Position numbers and translations under genes: made by a program. Under the pieces are notes generated by a model, which searched no databases, was not told the DNA's origin, and was given only the letters and a program-made list of their open reading frames with translations. A stretch of DNA of 64,000 bases, taken from positions 6,065,244-6,129,243 of the forward strand of contig NZ_BDUD01000001.1 of NCBI RefSeq assembly GCF_003113895.1. The letters run 5' to 3'. Source of the stretch: Nostoc commune NIES-4072 (GTDB lineage Bacteria > Cyanobacteriota > Cyanobacteriia > Cyanobacteriales > Nostocaceae). This document shows positions 43,282 to 54,100 of this stretch, piece by piece (the stretch's first letter is position 1; every line of letters starts with the position of its first letter).

Positions 43282-43297
43282 TTCACTAAGTTGAACT
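43200..43297 (+). ncRNA. Predicted omega-RNA scaffold at the 3' end of tnpB
   Basis: The tnpB 3' end and right end contain the stem CCCCAACTT (43247-43255) / AAGTTGGGG (43270-43278) with a 14-base loop, then AGTTCA/TGAACT. TnpB families make omega-RNA from exactly this region, with guide sequence copied from the flank beyond the right end (about 43298 onward). Position and stem are seen; the RNA itself is inference. Confidence 0.55.
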
Positions 43298-43347
43298 GAT
43301 CTCTACACACAAATCGAAGATGTTTCGTTAAGCTGTTAGCGCTATGA

Positions 43348-44199
43348 TTGAGCTTTAGTGAACGTCTTATGCATTGGTTGTTATCTGGGCCGTTGAGTAT
43401 AGAGAAATTGACGGTTAATATTACAGGGTTGCCTGCATCTTTACAAGGTCAGAAGCTGGTGCAGTTGTCAGATTTTCACTACGATGGTTTGCGGCTGTCG
43501 GAAGAAATGTTAGAAAAAGCGATCGCATTTACTAACGAAGCTAAACCAGATTTAATTCTATTAACTGGTGACTACATAACTGACGATCCAACGCCGATTC
43601 ACCAACTGATACTTCGACTCAAACATCTGCAAAGTCGCTGTGGTATCTATGCTATTCTTGGCAATCACGATATACATTACCAAAACGCAAAAACAGAAGT
43701 TACCGATGCCCTTACTAGCATTGGAATCCACGTCCTTTGGAATGAAATCGCCTATCCACTAGGAAAAGAATTACCATTGGTAGGATTAGCTGATTATTGG
43801 TCACGGGAATTTAATCCTGTACCATTAATGAATCAACTAAACCCCGACACACCCCGCATCGTTTTATCCCACAACCCAGATACTGCGGAGATACTGCAAA
43901 CATGGCGAGTTGACTTACAATTATCTGGTCATACTCACGGTGGTCAAATCGTGATTCCCGGAATTGGCCCAGCAATGTTTTTTTACGACAAGCTTGCAGA
44001 AAAAATACCTAAAAAAGTGCAGCGTCGATTTCCATTTTTGTCAGAAAATATTTCTGTAGTCAGCCATTGGGAATGGGCACAGGGTTTCCATAAGCTGGGG
44101 AAAAATCAGCTATATGTCAATCGTGGTTTGGGAACTTACCTCCCAGGACGCTTATTTTGCCGCCCAGAAGTTACTATAATCACCCTACAGGTTGAGTAA
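43348..44199 (+). CDS. Metallophosphoesterase (1)
   Basis: A 283-residue calcineurin-type phosphoesterase with all metal motifs: LSDFHYDG (Asp42, His44), LLTGDYITDD, LGNHDIHY and LSGHTHGGQ. It resembles membrane-associated YkuE-type enzymes; the N-terminus is amphipathic without a clear signal peptide. The TTG at 43348 aligns with the ATG start of its neighbour; an internal ATG at 43369 is the other option. The paralogue at 44375 is nearly identical over most of its length, so this is a tandem duplication. The TnpB element lies just upstream. Confidence 0.88.
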   Translation: MSFSERLMHWLLSGPLSIEKLTVNITGLPASLQGQKLVQLSDFHYDGLRLSEEMLEKAIAFTNEAKPDLILLTGDYITDDPTPIHQLILRLKHLQSRCGIYAILGNHDIHYQNAKTEVTDALTSIGIHVLWNEIAYPLGKELPLVGLADYWSREFNPVPLMNQLNPDTPRIVLSHNPDTAEILQTWRVDLQLSGHTHGGQIVIPGIGPAMFFYDKLAEKIPKKVQRRFPFLSENISVVSHWEWAQGFHKLGKNQLYVNRGLGTYLPGRLFCRPEVTIITLQVE

Positions 44200-44374
44200 G
44201 TAATCTAAATTTAAAAATTCAAGAACAGAATCACAGCAGGTATTCTAGCTAATGAGTACCTGTAGTTTAGTTTCAGAATTTCAATCAATTAGTTAATTGT
44301 ATCTGGAGTAGATGACATAAATTATTGCAGTTTATCAAGTTACATTTTAATTTTGGTAAGCTGTAAGCGCTGGT

Positions 44375-45229
44375 ATGAGGAGTATCGGTTGCCTTATGCA
44401 TTGGTTGTTTACAGGACATTTAAGAGTAGATAAAATCACGGTTAAGATTGCGGAACTTCCAGCATCTTTACAAGGTACAACGCTAGTGCAGTTGTCAGAT
44501 TTTCACTACGATGGTTTGCGGCTATCGGAGGATATGTTAGAAAAAGCGATCGCACTTACTAACGAAGCTGAACCAGATTTAATTCTATTAACTGGTGATT
44601 ACGTAACTGACGATCCGACACCGATTCACCAATTGGTGCATCGACTCAAACATCTGCAAAGTCGCTGTGGTATCTACGCCGTACTTGGTAATCACGATAT
44701 CTATTACAGCCACTCAAAAGCAGAAGTTACACAGGCGTTAACTAGCATTGGGGTGCATGTGCTTTGGAATGAAATCGCCTATCCACTAGGAAAACAATTA
44801 CCATTGGTAGGATTAGCTGATTATTGGTCACGGGAATTTTACCCTGCACCAGTCATGAATCAACTAGACTCGGTTACACCCCGTATCGTTTTATCTCATA
44901 ATCCAGATACAGCTAAGATATTGCAACAATGGCGGGTAGATTTGCAACTATCTGGTCATACCCACGGTGGGCACATCGTAATTCCAGGTATTGGCCCTGT
45001 AGTATTTTATTATAAAAAGCTACTCAAACAAATTCCCAAAAAATTACGGCGTTGGGTAACATTTTTCTTAGGAGACTGTTCTAAAGTCGTGCGATATTGG
45101 GAGTGGGCGCAAGGGTTTCACAAGGTCGAAGAAAATCAACTATATGTCAATCGCGGTTTAGGAACTTATAAACCAGGACGTTTATTTTGTCCGCCAGAAG
45201 TGACTGTAATTACGTTAGTTAGTCATTAG
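44375..45229 (+). CDS. Metallophosphoesterase (2), tandem paralogue
   Basis: A 284-residue paralogue of the previous gene with the same DFHYDG, GDYVTDD, GNHDIYY and GHTHGGH motifs. The last site differs (GGH instead of GGQ), and the region after residue 200 diverges most, which hints at changed substrate. The 5' leader GTAAGCTGTAAGCGCT also matches the leader of copy 1 (TTAAGCTGTTAGCGCT), so the duplication unit included regulatory sequence. Confidence 0.88.
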   Translation: MRSIGCLMHWLFTGHLRVDKITVKIAELPASLQGTTLVQLSDFHYDGLRLSEDMLEKAIALTNEAEPDLILLTGDYVTDDPTPIHQLVHRLKHLQSRCGIYAVLGNHDIYYSHSKAEVTQALTSIGVHVLWNEIAYPLGKQLPLVGLADYWSREFYPAPVMNQLDSVTPRIVLSHNPDTAKILQQWRVDLQLSGHTHGGHIVIPGIGPVVFYYKKLLKQIPKKLRRWVTFFLGDCSKVVRYWEWAQGFHKVEENQLYVNRGLGTYKPGRLFCPPEVTVITLVSH

Positions 45230-45810
45230 TATTGGGCATTGGGCATTGGGCATTGGTCTAAATAAATGACAAAGGACAGCCCTTACTGGTCAGTGTGCAA
45301 TTTAAATACCTAACACTCAAAGCAGAAACCGCCTGAAGCTACGGTGGATAAGTATCAGCAGCTTGGGGCGGTTTCTTGAAGATTGGAGAATTCAGAAGTA
45401 ACTAACTCAAACTAAGGTGGACAGCATTGGCGATCGCTCTACTCAGAATTGCACATCCTTACATTCCAACTAGGCAGGCATTTTCTGGCTGTGCGTTTTA
45501 ATACCTCCAAAACAACTCATTGAACTTAAGGCGAAAACACATTCAATGGATGCCACAACTTCAAGAGCGATCACAAGAACATTAGAGCAGGAGGTACAGG
45601 CTCTAACTGGAAAGTTTTTGTTTAACTCTTAACCTGTTTGTACCTTGCTCTTAATCTAGCATCATGTTTGTTTAGCTACAAGACACCTTTACTAAACTTG
45701 AGTACCATTTACTTTTCGCAACAATTCAGAAATCTTTCTTAAAAATTATTCCCACTTGTTAGATGTTGGCGTTAATCCCAGCATCATCAAGTGGGCTGAT
45801 TCAGAAGCCG
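45230..45810. other. Intergenic region with heptamers and a terminator
   Basis: Three ATTGGGC heptamers follow the phosphoesterase stop (45233-45256), then the hairpin at 45325-45377. The remaining 430 bp show a HIP1 site (45431) and no gene. Confidence 0.6.
45325..45377. terminator. Hairpin GAAACCGCC / GGCGGTTTC
   Basis: GAAACCGCC (45325) pairs with GGCGGTTTC (45367) around a 33-base insert that can itself pair, followed by TTG. It is a likely terminator of the phosphoesterase transcript. Confidence 0.6.
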
Positions 45811-46527
45811 TTATTGAGCAGAACCGCCTGTAGTAGTATCATCTGCGGTAGAAGAACCGCTATTAGATGTACTGTTTGACTGGTCTACTCCTTGAGGTGG
45901 AGTGGTTTTAGAGGTATCACTTTTCGTACTTGGCGCAACAGTATTAGTAGTTGGACTTTGTGTCGCTTTAGGGGTTGGCTGGATTACAGAAGGCGCTTTT
46001 TCTGCGGCAGGCTGCTGGGGTGGAATAGTAATGTTAATATCCGGTTGGCGAGGTGCAGACGGAGGCGTAACCTGCTGTTGTGGAACAGGAACAGCAACAG
46101 GAACAGGTACTTCCCTAGTTCTTTCGATTATCGTTGTTTTTGTTTGAGGAGAAGCACTAGGAGTTGGACTACTAGTTGGTACAGGAACTGCGACCGGCAC
46201 AGTATTGTCAACGGCTGCGTTATTCTGCTGGTTGAAGTACCAAACTCCACCTATAATCAAACCAAGTATAGAAGTAAGAATAATACCCAACAGCAAACCA
46301 CCACTAGCATTATTTTCATCACGCTGGGCTAAATCTTCTTGCTGGTAGCTACGCTCAACATTTCGACCTTGTACGTAACCGTTAGTGTAAGAGTTAGGAT
46401 TAGCTGTGCTGTTCTTGACTGTTTCAGTAGTTCGTGTCAAGTCAGTATGAATATTACCATTAATATCTGTGTAAGATTCTTGCTTGATTTCACTGTTTTT
46501 GCTTTCGCGTTCATTGGGAATAGACAT
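45811..46527 (-). CDS. Single-pass membrane protein with Pro/Thr/Ser-rich tail
   Basis: A 238-residue protein with a polar N-terminus (residues 1-74), one transmembrane helix (about 76-97, GLLLGIILTSILGLIIGG), then a long low-complexity tail rich in Pro, Thr, Ser and Gln with two VPVAVPVP stretches. The layout suggests a cell-wall-spanning or surface-exposed anchor. No domain is recognised. The predicted topology is N-in, tail-out. A Shine-Dalgarno-like GAGGAG lies upstream of the ATG at 46527. Confidence 0.75.
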   Translation of the reverse strand: MSIPNERESKNSEIKQESYTDINGNIHTDLTRTTETVKNSTANPNSYTNGYVQGRNVERSYQQEDLAQRDENNASGGLLLGIILTSILGLIIGGVWYFNQQNNAAVDNTVPVAVPVPTSSPTPSASPQTKTTIIERTREVPVPVAVPVPQQQVTPPSAPRQPDINITIPPQQPAAEKAPSVIQPTPKATQSPTTNTVAPSTKSDTSKTTPPQGVDQSNSTSNSGSSTADDTTTGGSAQ

Positions 46528-47070
46528 AGCTGTTGATTTAACTCCTCAATAAGATTTTGAAAAACTAAAGTTTTGTAAGAACAAGAGGTTTTAATGAGCT
46601 TAAAAATTTATGTTGCTGATAGAATATTGAGTTTTATTTGCTACTCAACTGTTGGTAATTATCAGAATAACCTCTGAGATTAGACATGTGGCTCTATCTC
46701 CAGGAAGTTAATACTTAATCGAAAGAAAGATTCTCCTAAAGATAGATGTTATTAAACGGTTAGGTGATGTGTTGATAAAAACATCGCCGTAAAGATAAAG
46801 GACTGATTATTGTAAAGACGGCGATTTATCGCGTCTCTTGCCTTAACCGAACCGTATTGGCTTAACTGTTAGCTTCCTCACTCGCCTGGAACTAAAGTTC
46901 TTTGGCTTTTAGCTAAAGTCTACTCAAGTAGACTAAAGATTTTTGGCTATATTTTTAGTCATCAACAGAAGACTTTCGCTATTAGCAAGGAACTAAAGTT
47001 CCTTGCGGGACATGGCTTTTACGTTAAGTTGATGAGCAATGCTTGTCTGATATGTATTCTACGCAACTTC
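46528..47070. other. Intergenic region with palindromic repeats
   Basis: No gene. GGAACTAAAGTTC occurs at about 46888 and 46990, with the palindrome AGTCTACT-CA-AGTAGACT at 46917-46934 between them, and the dispersed text GACGGCGATTTATCGCGTCTC at about 46817-46837. These are repeat-type sequences common in this group. Confidence 0.55.
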
Positions 47071-47682
47071 TCATCTCCAACGCCGATTTAGCCGCAATAT
47101 CTTTTTAATCTTCTGACAAAATCTTTCTAGCAGAGGTCTAGGTTTTGATACATATCTAGGCGATCGCACTCTCCGTGCAGCACCCGGATTTGTTAACTCT
47201 TCTTCTATTTGTGCAGCTTTATTTAAATCGGAAGCGGCTCTATATTCGTATCCCAGTTGTGAACAAACTAGCCCACGATATTTATACGCCTCAACATAGT
47301 GAGGATTGAGACGAATTGCATGGGTGAAATCTGCGATCGCATCCTCATACCTTCCTTCTGTAGCATTTTCTACCCCTAAACTATAGAAAGTTTCAGCATC
47401 CCAACGATTCACAGATATTTTTGTGGGATTTTTACGCGAAGATGAAGATAGATTTTCAGAAATAGGAGGCTCAGATGGACTTTCTGATTTGAGCTTGTTG
47501 TAAGCTGAGTTGATTGATTTGATTTTTTCCTCAGCTTCTTGTTTTTGCTTTTGCTCAAGAAAGCGATCGGGATGCCAAATTTTCACCAGTTGACGGTAAG
47601 CTCGCTTTAGTTGTGCTTGTGATGCACCCGGTTCCAACCCAAGAATTTCATAAGCATGATTGATATCGAGGTCATCGCGCAT
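47071..47682 (-). CDS. J-domain protein with TPR repeat
   Basis: A 203-residue co-chaperone-like protein: N-terminal J-domain with HPD at residues 37-39 (AYEILGLEPGASQAQLKRAY, KIWHPDRF), a linker, then TPR-like repeats (YSLGVENATEGRYEDAIADF, AIRLNPHYVEAYKYRGL) and a basic tail. J-domains stimulate DnaK ATPase; the TPR gives client or membrane-partner choice. It is divergent from the tocopherol cyclase gene with 29 bp between starts. Confidence 0.9.
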   Translation of the reverse strand: MRDDLDINHAYEILGLEPGASQAQLKRAYRQLVKIWHPDRFLEQKQKQEAEEKIKSINSAYNKLKSESPSEPPISENLSSSSRKNPTKISVNRWDAETFYSLGVENATEGRYEDAIADFTHAIRLNPHYVEAYKYRGLVCSQLGYEYRAASDLNKAAQIEEELTNPGAARRVRSPRYVSKPRPLLERFCQKIKKILRLNRRWR

Positions 47683-47687
47683 ACTGA

Positions 47688-48785
<1,098 letters not shown>

Positions 48786-48842
48786 GATAATGTTTGGCAG
48801 TCTCGGTAAAAGTACTGCTATAATTATATGTGCTTCATAGTT

Positions 48843-48916
48843 GGGGTTGTAGCTCAGTTGGATAGAGCGGACGCCTCCTAAGCGTCAGGTCGTGCGTTCG
48901 AGCCGCACCAATCCCG
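48843..48916 (+). tRNA. tRNA-Arg (anticodon CCU)
   Basis: A 74-nt cloverleaf: acceptor GGGGTTG / CAATCCC (one G-T pair), D-stem GCTC / GAGC, anticodon stem ACGC / GCGT with loop CTCCTAA (anticodon CCT), and T-arm GTGCG-TTCGAGC-CGCAC. CCA is not encoded. No intron is present. Confidence 0.95.
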
Positions 48917-49052
48917 TAAGCAAAGAAATCCCTAAGACCTTGACTAATAGAAGGTAATAGGGATTTTATTTTTACTCTAGTAGCTGGAAAATGCCTCTTT
49001 TAATTTTTCTGCATCAAGTCATTTTACGAATGCGAATAGTTTTAGATGAAAT

Positions 49053-49145
49053 TAGGACTTACGCAAAAATTGCTAAAAAGCTTAATTTCTCGAACCGCCA
49101 AGACGCCAAGAGCGCCGAGAATTCGTAGAGTGTGCGTAAGTCCTA
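49053..49145. mobile_element. MITE, family TAGGACTTACGCA, 93 bp, inserted in the DUF5615 toxin gene
   Basis: Perfect 13-bp inverted ends TAGGACTTACGCA / TGCGTAAGTCCTA, flanked by GAAAT on both sides (49048-49052 and 49146-49150). It is the short relative of the element at 9153-9351. It lies in the last codons of the DUF5615 toxin. Confidence 0.92.
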
Positions 49146-49465
49146 GAAATAACAGTAAAAGCTCCTAATAATTCATCTGCATGTTGATTAATGGCATTGG
49201 CAACAATTTCTGCTCTATCATTTGCAGATAAACCGAATAACCGAATTAACACAACACCTGTTGCAATTCGGCGCAAACGAAAAACTAACTCACCAAAATC
49301 CTTATCTGATGTCAATAGAATTGCACCTTCATTGTTAGCCAAATTCAAAACTTCATCGTCAGGAATTCCTGGTTCCATTTCCACAACATACAAAGTTTCG
49401 TGACCATCAAGCCGTAGACGTTCAACGATTTGCCTATCTAAATTTTCATCCGCTAAAAACTTCAA
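49082..49465 (-). CDS. DUF5615 PIN-like toxin with C-terminus replaced by a MITE
   Basis: A 127-residue protein. Residues 1-106 are a DUF5615/Mut7-C-type PIN-like domain (MKFLADENLDRQIVERL, PDDEVLNLA, ILLTSDKDFGELV), whose Asp residues form the nuclease site. From residue 108 the sequence (RTYAHSTNSRRSWRLGGSRN) is encoded by the MITE at 49053-49145. The original end can be rebuilt: removing the element and one GAAAT copy gives VISSKTIRIRKMT and a stop in frame. It overlaps the antitoxin stop by four bases. Confidence 0.88.
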   Translation of the reverse strand: MKFLADENLDRQIVERLRLDGHETLYVVEMEPGIPDDEVLNLANNEGAILLTSDKDFGELVFRLRRIATGVVLIRLFGLSANDRAEIVANAINQHADELLGAFTVISRTYAHSTNSRRSWRLGGSRN

Positions 49466-49692
49466 GAAGCTTTCTCAATCGTTGGATAAACCACATCATA
49501 CCTTAAAGCTTGAGCCGCAAATGCCAAAGCTGCTTTAATCCCTTCATCGGTAAGTCGTGGATGCGCTTCGAGCATTTGCTCAGGTGTTTCACCCGCAGCA
49601 AGTTTTTCAAGAATTAACTCAACTGTAATACGAGTTCCTGAAATGACAGGTTTGCCCATCATTATTTTTGGATCGGATACGATTTTTTGCAT
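49462..49692 (-). CDS. DUF433 antitoxin
   Basis: A 76-residue DUF433 protein (SDPKIMMGKPVISGTRITVE, LEKLAAGETPEQMLEAHPRL), an HTH-like family that serves as the antitoxin and autoregulator of DUF5615-type toxins. It precedes the toxin and overlaps it by four bases, the classic arrangement. Confidence 0.93.
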   Translation of the reverse strand: MQKIVSDPKIMMGKPVISGTRITVELILEKLAAGETPEQMLEAHPRLTDEGIKAALAFAAQALRYDVVYPTIEKAS

Positions 49693-49718
49693 GGATTAAG
49701 ATTATTTTGATAGATGAT

Positions 49719-49856
49719 TAACGGAACTTAAACATTTTTGAGATAAATAAGCCTCAAGCCCATGCAGGGTAAGGGAAATACACCATTAGCCCAAAAATGG
49801 CTCAAACCTAGATATATCAATAAACCAAGTAAAATGATTTCAAAATCTCTCTGTAT
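49719..49856. repeat. Long direct repeat, copy A
   Basis: About 138 bp beginning TAACGGAACTTAAACATTTTTG, repeated in the same orientation at 49964. The copies share CCATGCAGGG, AAGGGAAATACNCCATTAGC and ATATATCAATAAACCAAG. No coding content is seen in either. Confidence 0.8.
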
Positions 49857-49963
49857 ATAGATTTGAGATTTTTTTCTGGGTGTTTTTTGTCTAAATCCTA
49901 TTAATATATATAACGCGATACGCTGTTCGCACGCGGCACATCTCATGTGTCTGACTTATTTTA
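49857..49963. other. Spacer between the direct repeats
   Basis: About 107 bp of AT-rich, non-coding sequence. No gene or recognisable signal is seen. Confidence 0.5.
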
Positions 49964-50104
49964 TAACGGAACTTAGACATTTTTGAGAGAGAAACAAGCC
50001 TCAAACCCATGCAGGGCAAGGGAAATACGCCATTAGCTCAAAAATGGCTCAAACCTAAGATATATCAATAAACCAAGCAAAAAGATGTCAAAATCTATCT
50101 GTAT
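49964..50104. repeat. Long direct repeat, copy B
   Basis: Second copy of the 49719 repeat, about 85-90% identical by eye, starting TAACGGAACTTAGACATTTTTG. The stretch 50105-50351 after it contains two HIP1 sites and no gene. Confidence 0.8.
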
Positions 50105-50351
50105 TTTGCCTAGAAACTTTAGTTAATGTTAGAAAATAAAGGCTCAAAGCTCGGCTAAATCAAAGTTTCAGAATCTTGCTTCGATTATTGTTTTCCGAAA
50201 GTGGCAAAAGAGGGATAACTCCATTTCAAACACAGAGACTTTACTCATGCAAAAAGTCTATTGGGTTAAGCCAGCGATCGCTCCTCCAAGACTGAGAGCG
50301 ATCGCGCATCAAATATGGCAAGAAGACGACTAGAAGAAATTTCTTCGCTAA

Positions 50352-50975
50352 TCAGCGACTCATTGCAAAAATCTGTTCAGCCGTTAAGGGAATATTCGGA
50401 AACAATCTAGAATCAATTCGATCCTGCCCTCGAAACACCTTTGGGGGTAAATACTCTCCATCTTCAAGTTGGTAGATTGTAATGGTTGGCTGTTTAGGAG
50501 AGCCAATAAACCGAATGCCACCAAAAGCAGCATAGTCCACAATGATGTACTCGAAAACGCCCAAGTCCTCATATTCAGCAAGTTTTGTCAGATAGTCGTC
50601 CTTCCAGTTGTTGCTAACGACTTCAATGATTCCGGGTGGTGGAATATATGCAGCAGCAGAACTAGAGCTAGTTTTCATTCTCTGCCATTCAACTCTTGCA
50701 AATATGACAATATCTGCTTTCCGGCTTTTTTCTTTTTCTGTTGGTGCTGTTTTGAGCCGAACTTGCTTGGACTGACGCGACACATAAGGCAGGTCATTTT
50801 CTTGGCAGTGATTTTCTAAGTAGCTACACAGTCGCTCGATCAAATCCTCATGATTTGCATTTGGTTCTGATAATGGCACAGGAATTCCATCCAATAGCTC
50901 AAATTCTCTGCCTGAACCATCATCCCAGGCAAGAAACTCTTCAAAAGTCAGTGGTTGTGTGACGGTTGCATACAT
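50352..50975 (-). CDS. Uma2-family protein (4)
   Basis: A 207-residue Uma2 protein of a different subgroup: LTFEEFLAWDDGSGREFELLDG, EKSRKADIVIFARVEW, PPGIIEVVSNNWKDDYLTKL and YEDLGVFEYIIVDY, giving the Glu, Asp and Lys of the PD-(D/E)XK-like site. I prefer the ATG at 50975 (MYATVTQPLTFEEF) over 51020. Function is unknown. Confidence 0.85.
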   Translation of the reverse strand: MYATVTQPLTFEEFLAWDDGSGREFELLDGIPVPLSEPNANHEDLIERLCSYLENHCQENDLPYVSRQSKQVRLKTAPTEKEKSRKADIVIFARVEWQRMKTSSSSAAAYIPPPGIIEVVSNNWKDDYLTKLAEYEDLGVFEYIIVDYAAFGGIRFIGSPKQPTITIYQLEDGEYLPPKVFRGQDRIDSRLFPNIPLTAEQIFAMSR

Positions 50976-51168
50976 CACCCTCGCTCCCTTGCTGACGAGT
51001 ACTTCACTCAATGCTACCAAGATGTACAGCTTTGTTTATGAATCCTGCTTGATTTTCCTGCCGTAGTTCTGAAACAACAGCTTGAGGTTGAGTTGAGGAA
51101 CGAAACCCAACATTATAAAAGCTCGGCTTCATTTTAAATTAACGATCTGAATGGGAACAAAGTCTCCA

Positions 51169-54100
51169 TCACCTACTAGAACACAAGGCACGTTCGCTCT
51201 TCATTACCTTCTGATTAGTCTGCAAATAATCATGTAGCAAATTGCAACCCCGTGCCAGCAATTTTTCCAGTTCGATATCTGCCAAATTCTGGAAAATCAC
51301 TGTACCATTACCACTACCCGCAGCTAGAGTCTTGCCGTCATTACTGAAACTGACGCTGGTTAACTCTTGCTTATCACCTTTCAAAGCAATCAGCAACGTC
51401 CCTTCTCGGTTCCAAATTCTCACTTTGTCATCACTGCTAGCTGCCAAAGTTTTACCATCGGGGCTAAAACTCACACTGATGAAACTATCACCATCGCCTG
51501 TAAGATTATTTAGCAAATGACCGTCCCGGCTCCAAATCTTCACCGTGTTATCAATACTAGCTGAAGCGATCGCTTTTCCATCAGGCGACCAAGCAACCCC
51601 ATTTACCCGGCGACTATGACCATTTAAGTTGTATAGCAATTTACCATCTAAATTCCAGATTTTTACTGTTTTGTCATCGCTGGCTGATGCTAGCAACTTG
51701 CCATCTGGGCTAAAGCTTACCCAATTCACCGCATCTTGATGTCCCTGCAAGGTGTTGAGCAGTTTACCATCTCGACTCCAAAGCTTTACTGTTTTATCTT
51801 TACTAGCTGAGGCAATTACTTGACTATTAGGCGACCAAGCTACACTCAAGACGGTATCTTTATGACCCTGCAAGGTATTGAGTAGTATACCGTCACGACT
51901 CCAAAGCTTCACCGTTTTATCTTTACTGGCCGAAGCAATTACTTGACCATCGCGGCTGAAACTAACGCCCCAAACTTCACCCTTATGCCCCGTGAATGTA
52001 TTGAGTAGTTTACCGTCTCGACTGAAAAGTTTTATAGTTTTGTCTCGACTTGCTGCTGCTAAGGTGCGATCGCCTGGGCTAAAACTGATGCTAGTTACCC
52101 AGTCATTGTTATCGGCTTTCGGCTTTTGCAGTAACACATCGTCCAAATGCCAGAGTTTTATACTTTTATCGCGGCTTGCAGAAGCCAAGGTGCGACCGTC
52201 TGGGCTGAAACTGACGCTATTCACCCAATTATTATGCCCCTTCAGGGTTCCGAGCAACATACCTTCAGAACTCCAAAGTTTGATCGTCTCATCGGTACTT
52301 GCGGAAGCGATCGCTTTCCCATCATGGCTAAAAGTGACGCTGGTAACTCCAGCACTATGCCCCGATAAGGTTCTCAGTAACTTACCCTCTAGATTCCACA
52401 GTTTGATTGTCTGGTCTAAACTAGCAGAAGCAATAGTTTGACCATCGAGCGACCAAGCTACACTCAAGACTGCATCATCATGTCCCTGGAAGGTTTTAAG
52501 CAGCTTACCATCCCGATTCCACAATTTCACCGTCTTATCAGCACTCCCGGAAGCAATGGTTTGTCCATCAGCTGACCAAGCGACACTTAAAACTGCACCA
52601 TTATGTCCCTGCAAAGTTTTGAGCAGTTTACCATCCCGATTCCACAGTTTCACCGTCTTGTCACTACTCGCCGAAGCAATAATCTGACCATCTGGACTAA
52701 AACTGGCACTATTCACGACACCCTGATGCCCTAATAAAGTAGTAAGCAGTTGACCCTCTCGACTCCAAAGTTTTACCGTCTTATCTTGACTGGCGGAAGC
52801 AACGATTTGGCTATCTGGGCTGAAACTGACGCTATTAACTACATCTCCATGCCCCGATAATGTTTTGACCAAGCTACCATCGGGATGCCAAAGTTTAATT
52901 GTAGTATCCGCACTGGCTGAGGCAATTAAAGAGCGATCAAGGCTAAATGTAACACTATTTATCCCGGATATATGTCCGTCGAAACGGTTATATTCTCTTA
53001 ACCCGGAAACTGCTTGATATAGTGCCGTCTGTACTTGTTCTCTAGTATTGGAATCTACCCAGACTGTTTGTTGTAATTTTCTCCCTGCTTTTAAACCTTC
53101 TTTTAAAGCATCAATACCTTTTTGGGATGCAAATAAGGCTTCACTAGATGCGCTGAGGGTTTTTATTTCGCTATCTACTGCTGTGACGATGGAAACACTT
53201 AATCCTAATATGGCGAGAACAGAAGCAGTAAGTGCAATTTTTAATGAACGATTTAATTGAGCTTCACTGAGCCTTTGTTTCTTTTGACTTTCTGCGAGTT
53301 TAGCTGTTAATTCTTTTTCTTTGAGTTCAGCTCGTAATTGCTCAATTTCTAACTGACTTAATTCTTCGCGCTTGTGTAATTCCCGCAATTCTGTTAATAA
53401 ATCCAAACCCTGTTGAGGATAAGGATCTACTAATTGCGATCGCTGCTCATTTTGGCTAAGTTCACTCTTAAGTCGCTCAATCTCAGCTTGACTCTGTTCT
53501 ACTTTGTAACGTAGTTGGTTAAGTTGTACCTGTAAACTCGATTCTTGTTGTTGCAAGTAGCGAATTAAGTCTACTAAATAATCATGAATCAGTTGATAGC
53601 GTTCTGGTACATCAGGGAATAGTACCACTAAACCGGAGCTAACTAAAATCTCTAATACTAACTCTAATTTACTAGCATCTTCTAATTCTGCTAGTTGCGC
53701 CGCTAACTCAGCACGAGTTTTAAAAGGTCGGTTGTTACTTTCATCTGTTAATAAGTATAAGACGAGTAACGCAGCTCGTTCATTTTCTGGGCCGCAGTCT
53801 TTAATCAGTTCTTTTAGATATCGCTCAATGAGTTTGTTGGGTCTATATGGCTGATATTCTTCTAGTGTAGTAATTCGCTCATCTTGAATTTGCGCTCCTA
53901 CAACTTGCAATTCAATGGGGCGGACTTCTCCAAATCCTGTGGATAAATCTTCGATTAAGGCATCAATTAAAGCAGGCTCTAAATTTAATTGCGATCGCTC
54001 TGTCAACTTTCGGATAATTGCTTTAGCATATTCTGGCGAAAAATTATTTAACTGGTAGCGAATATGTTTGTCAAGAATATTATTATTAATCGCTTCTAAT

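Larger units (their letters stand above)
41869..43297 (+). mobile_element. IS200/IS605-family solo TnpB element
   Basis: The element spans the left-end hairpin near 41873-41906, tnpB, and the right-end hairpin AGTTCA-CTAAGT-TGAACT at 43280-43297. No tnpA (Y1 transposase) is present, so it is an IS1341-like element mobilised only in trans. Boundaries are approximate; IS605 elements make no target duplication. Confidence 0.75.

Noticed and set aside
48843..48916. Group I intron in the tRNA-Arg gene
   Set aside because: The cloverleaf is continuous; no insertion in the anticodon loop.
49728..49946. 72-codon minus-strand frame
   Set aside because: Lies inside the long direct repeat and is not maintained in the second copy.
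51242..52441. Plus-strand open frames opposite the WD40 repeats
   Set aside because: Antisense shadows with repeated periodicity of the real gene.
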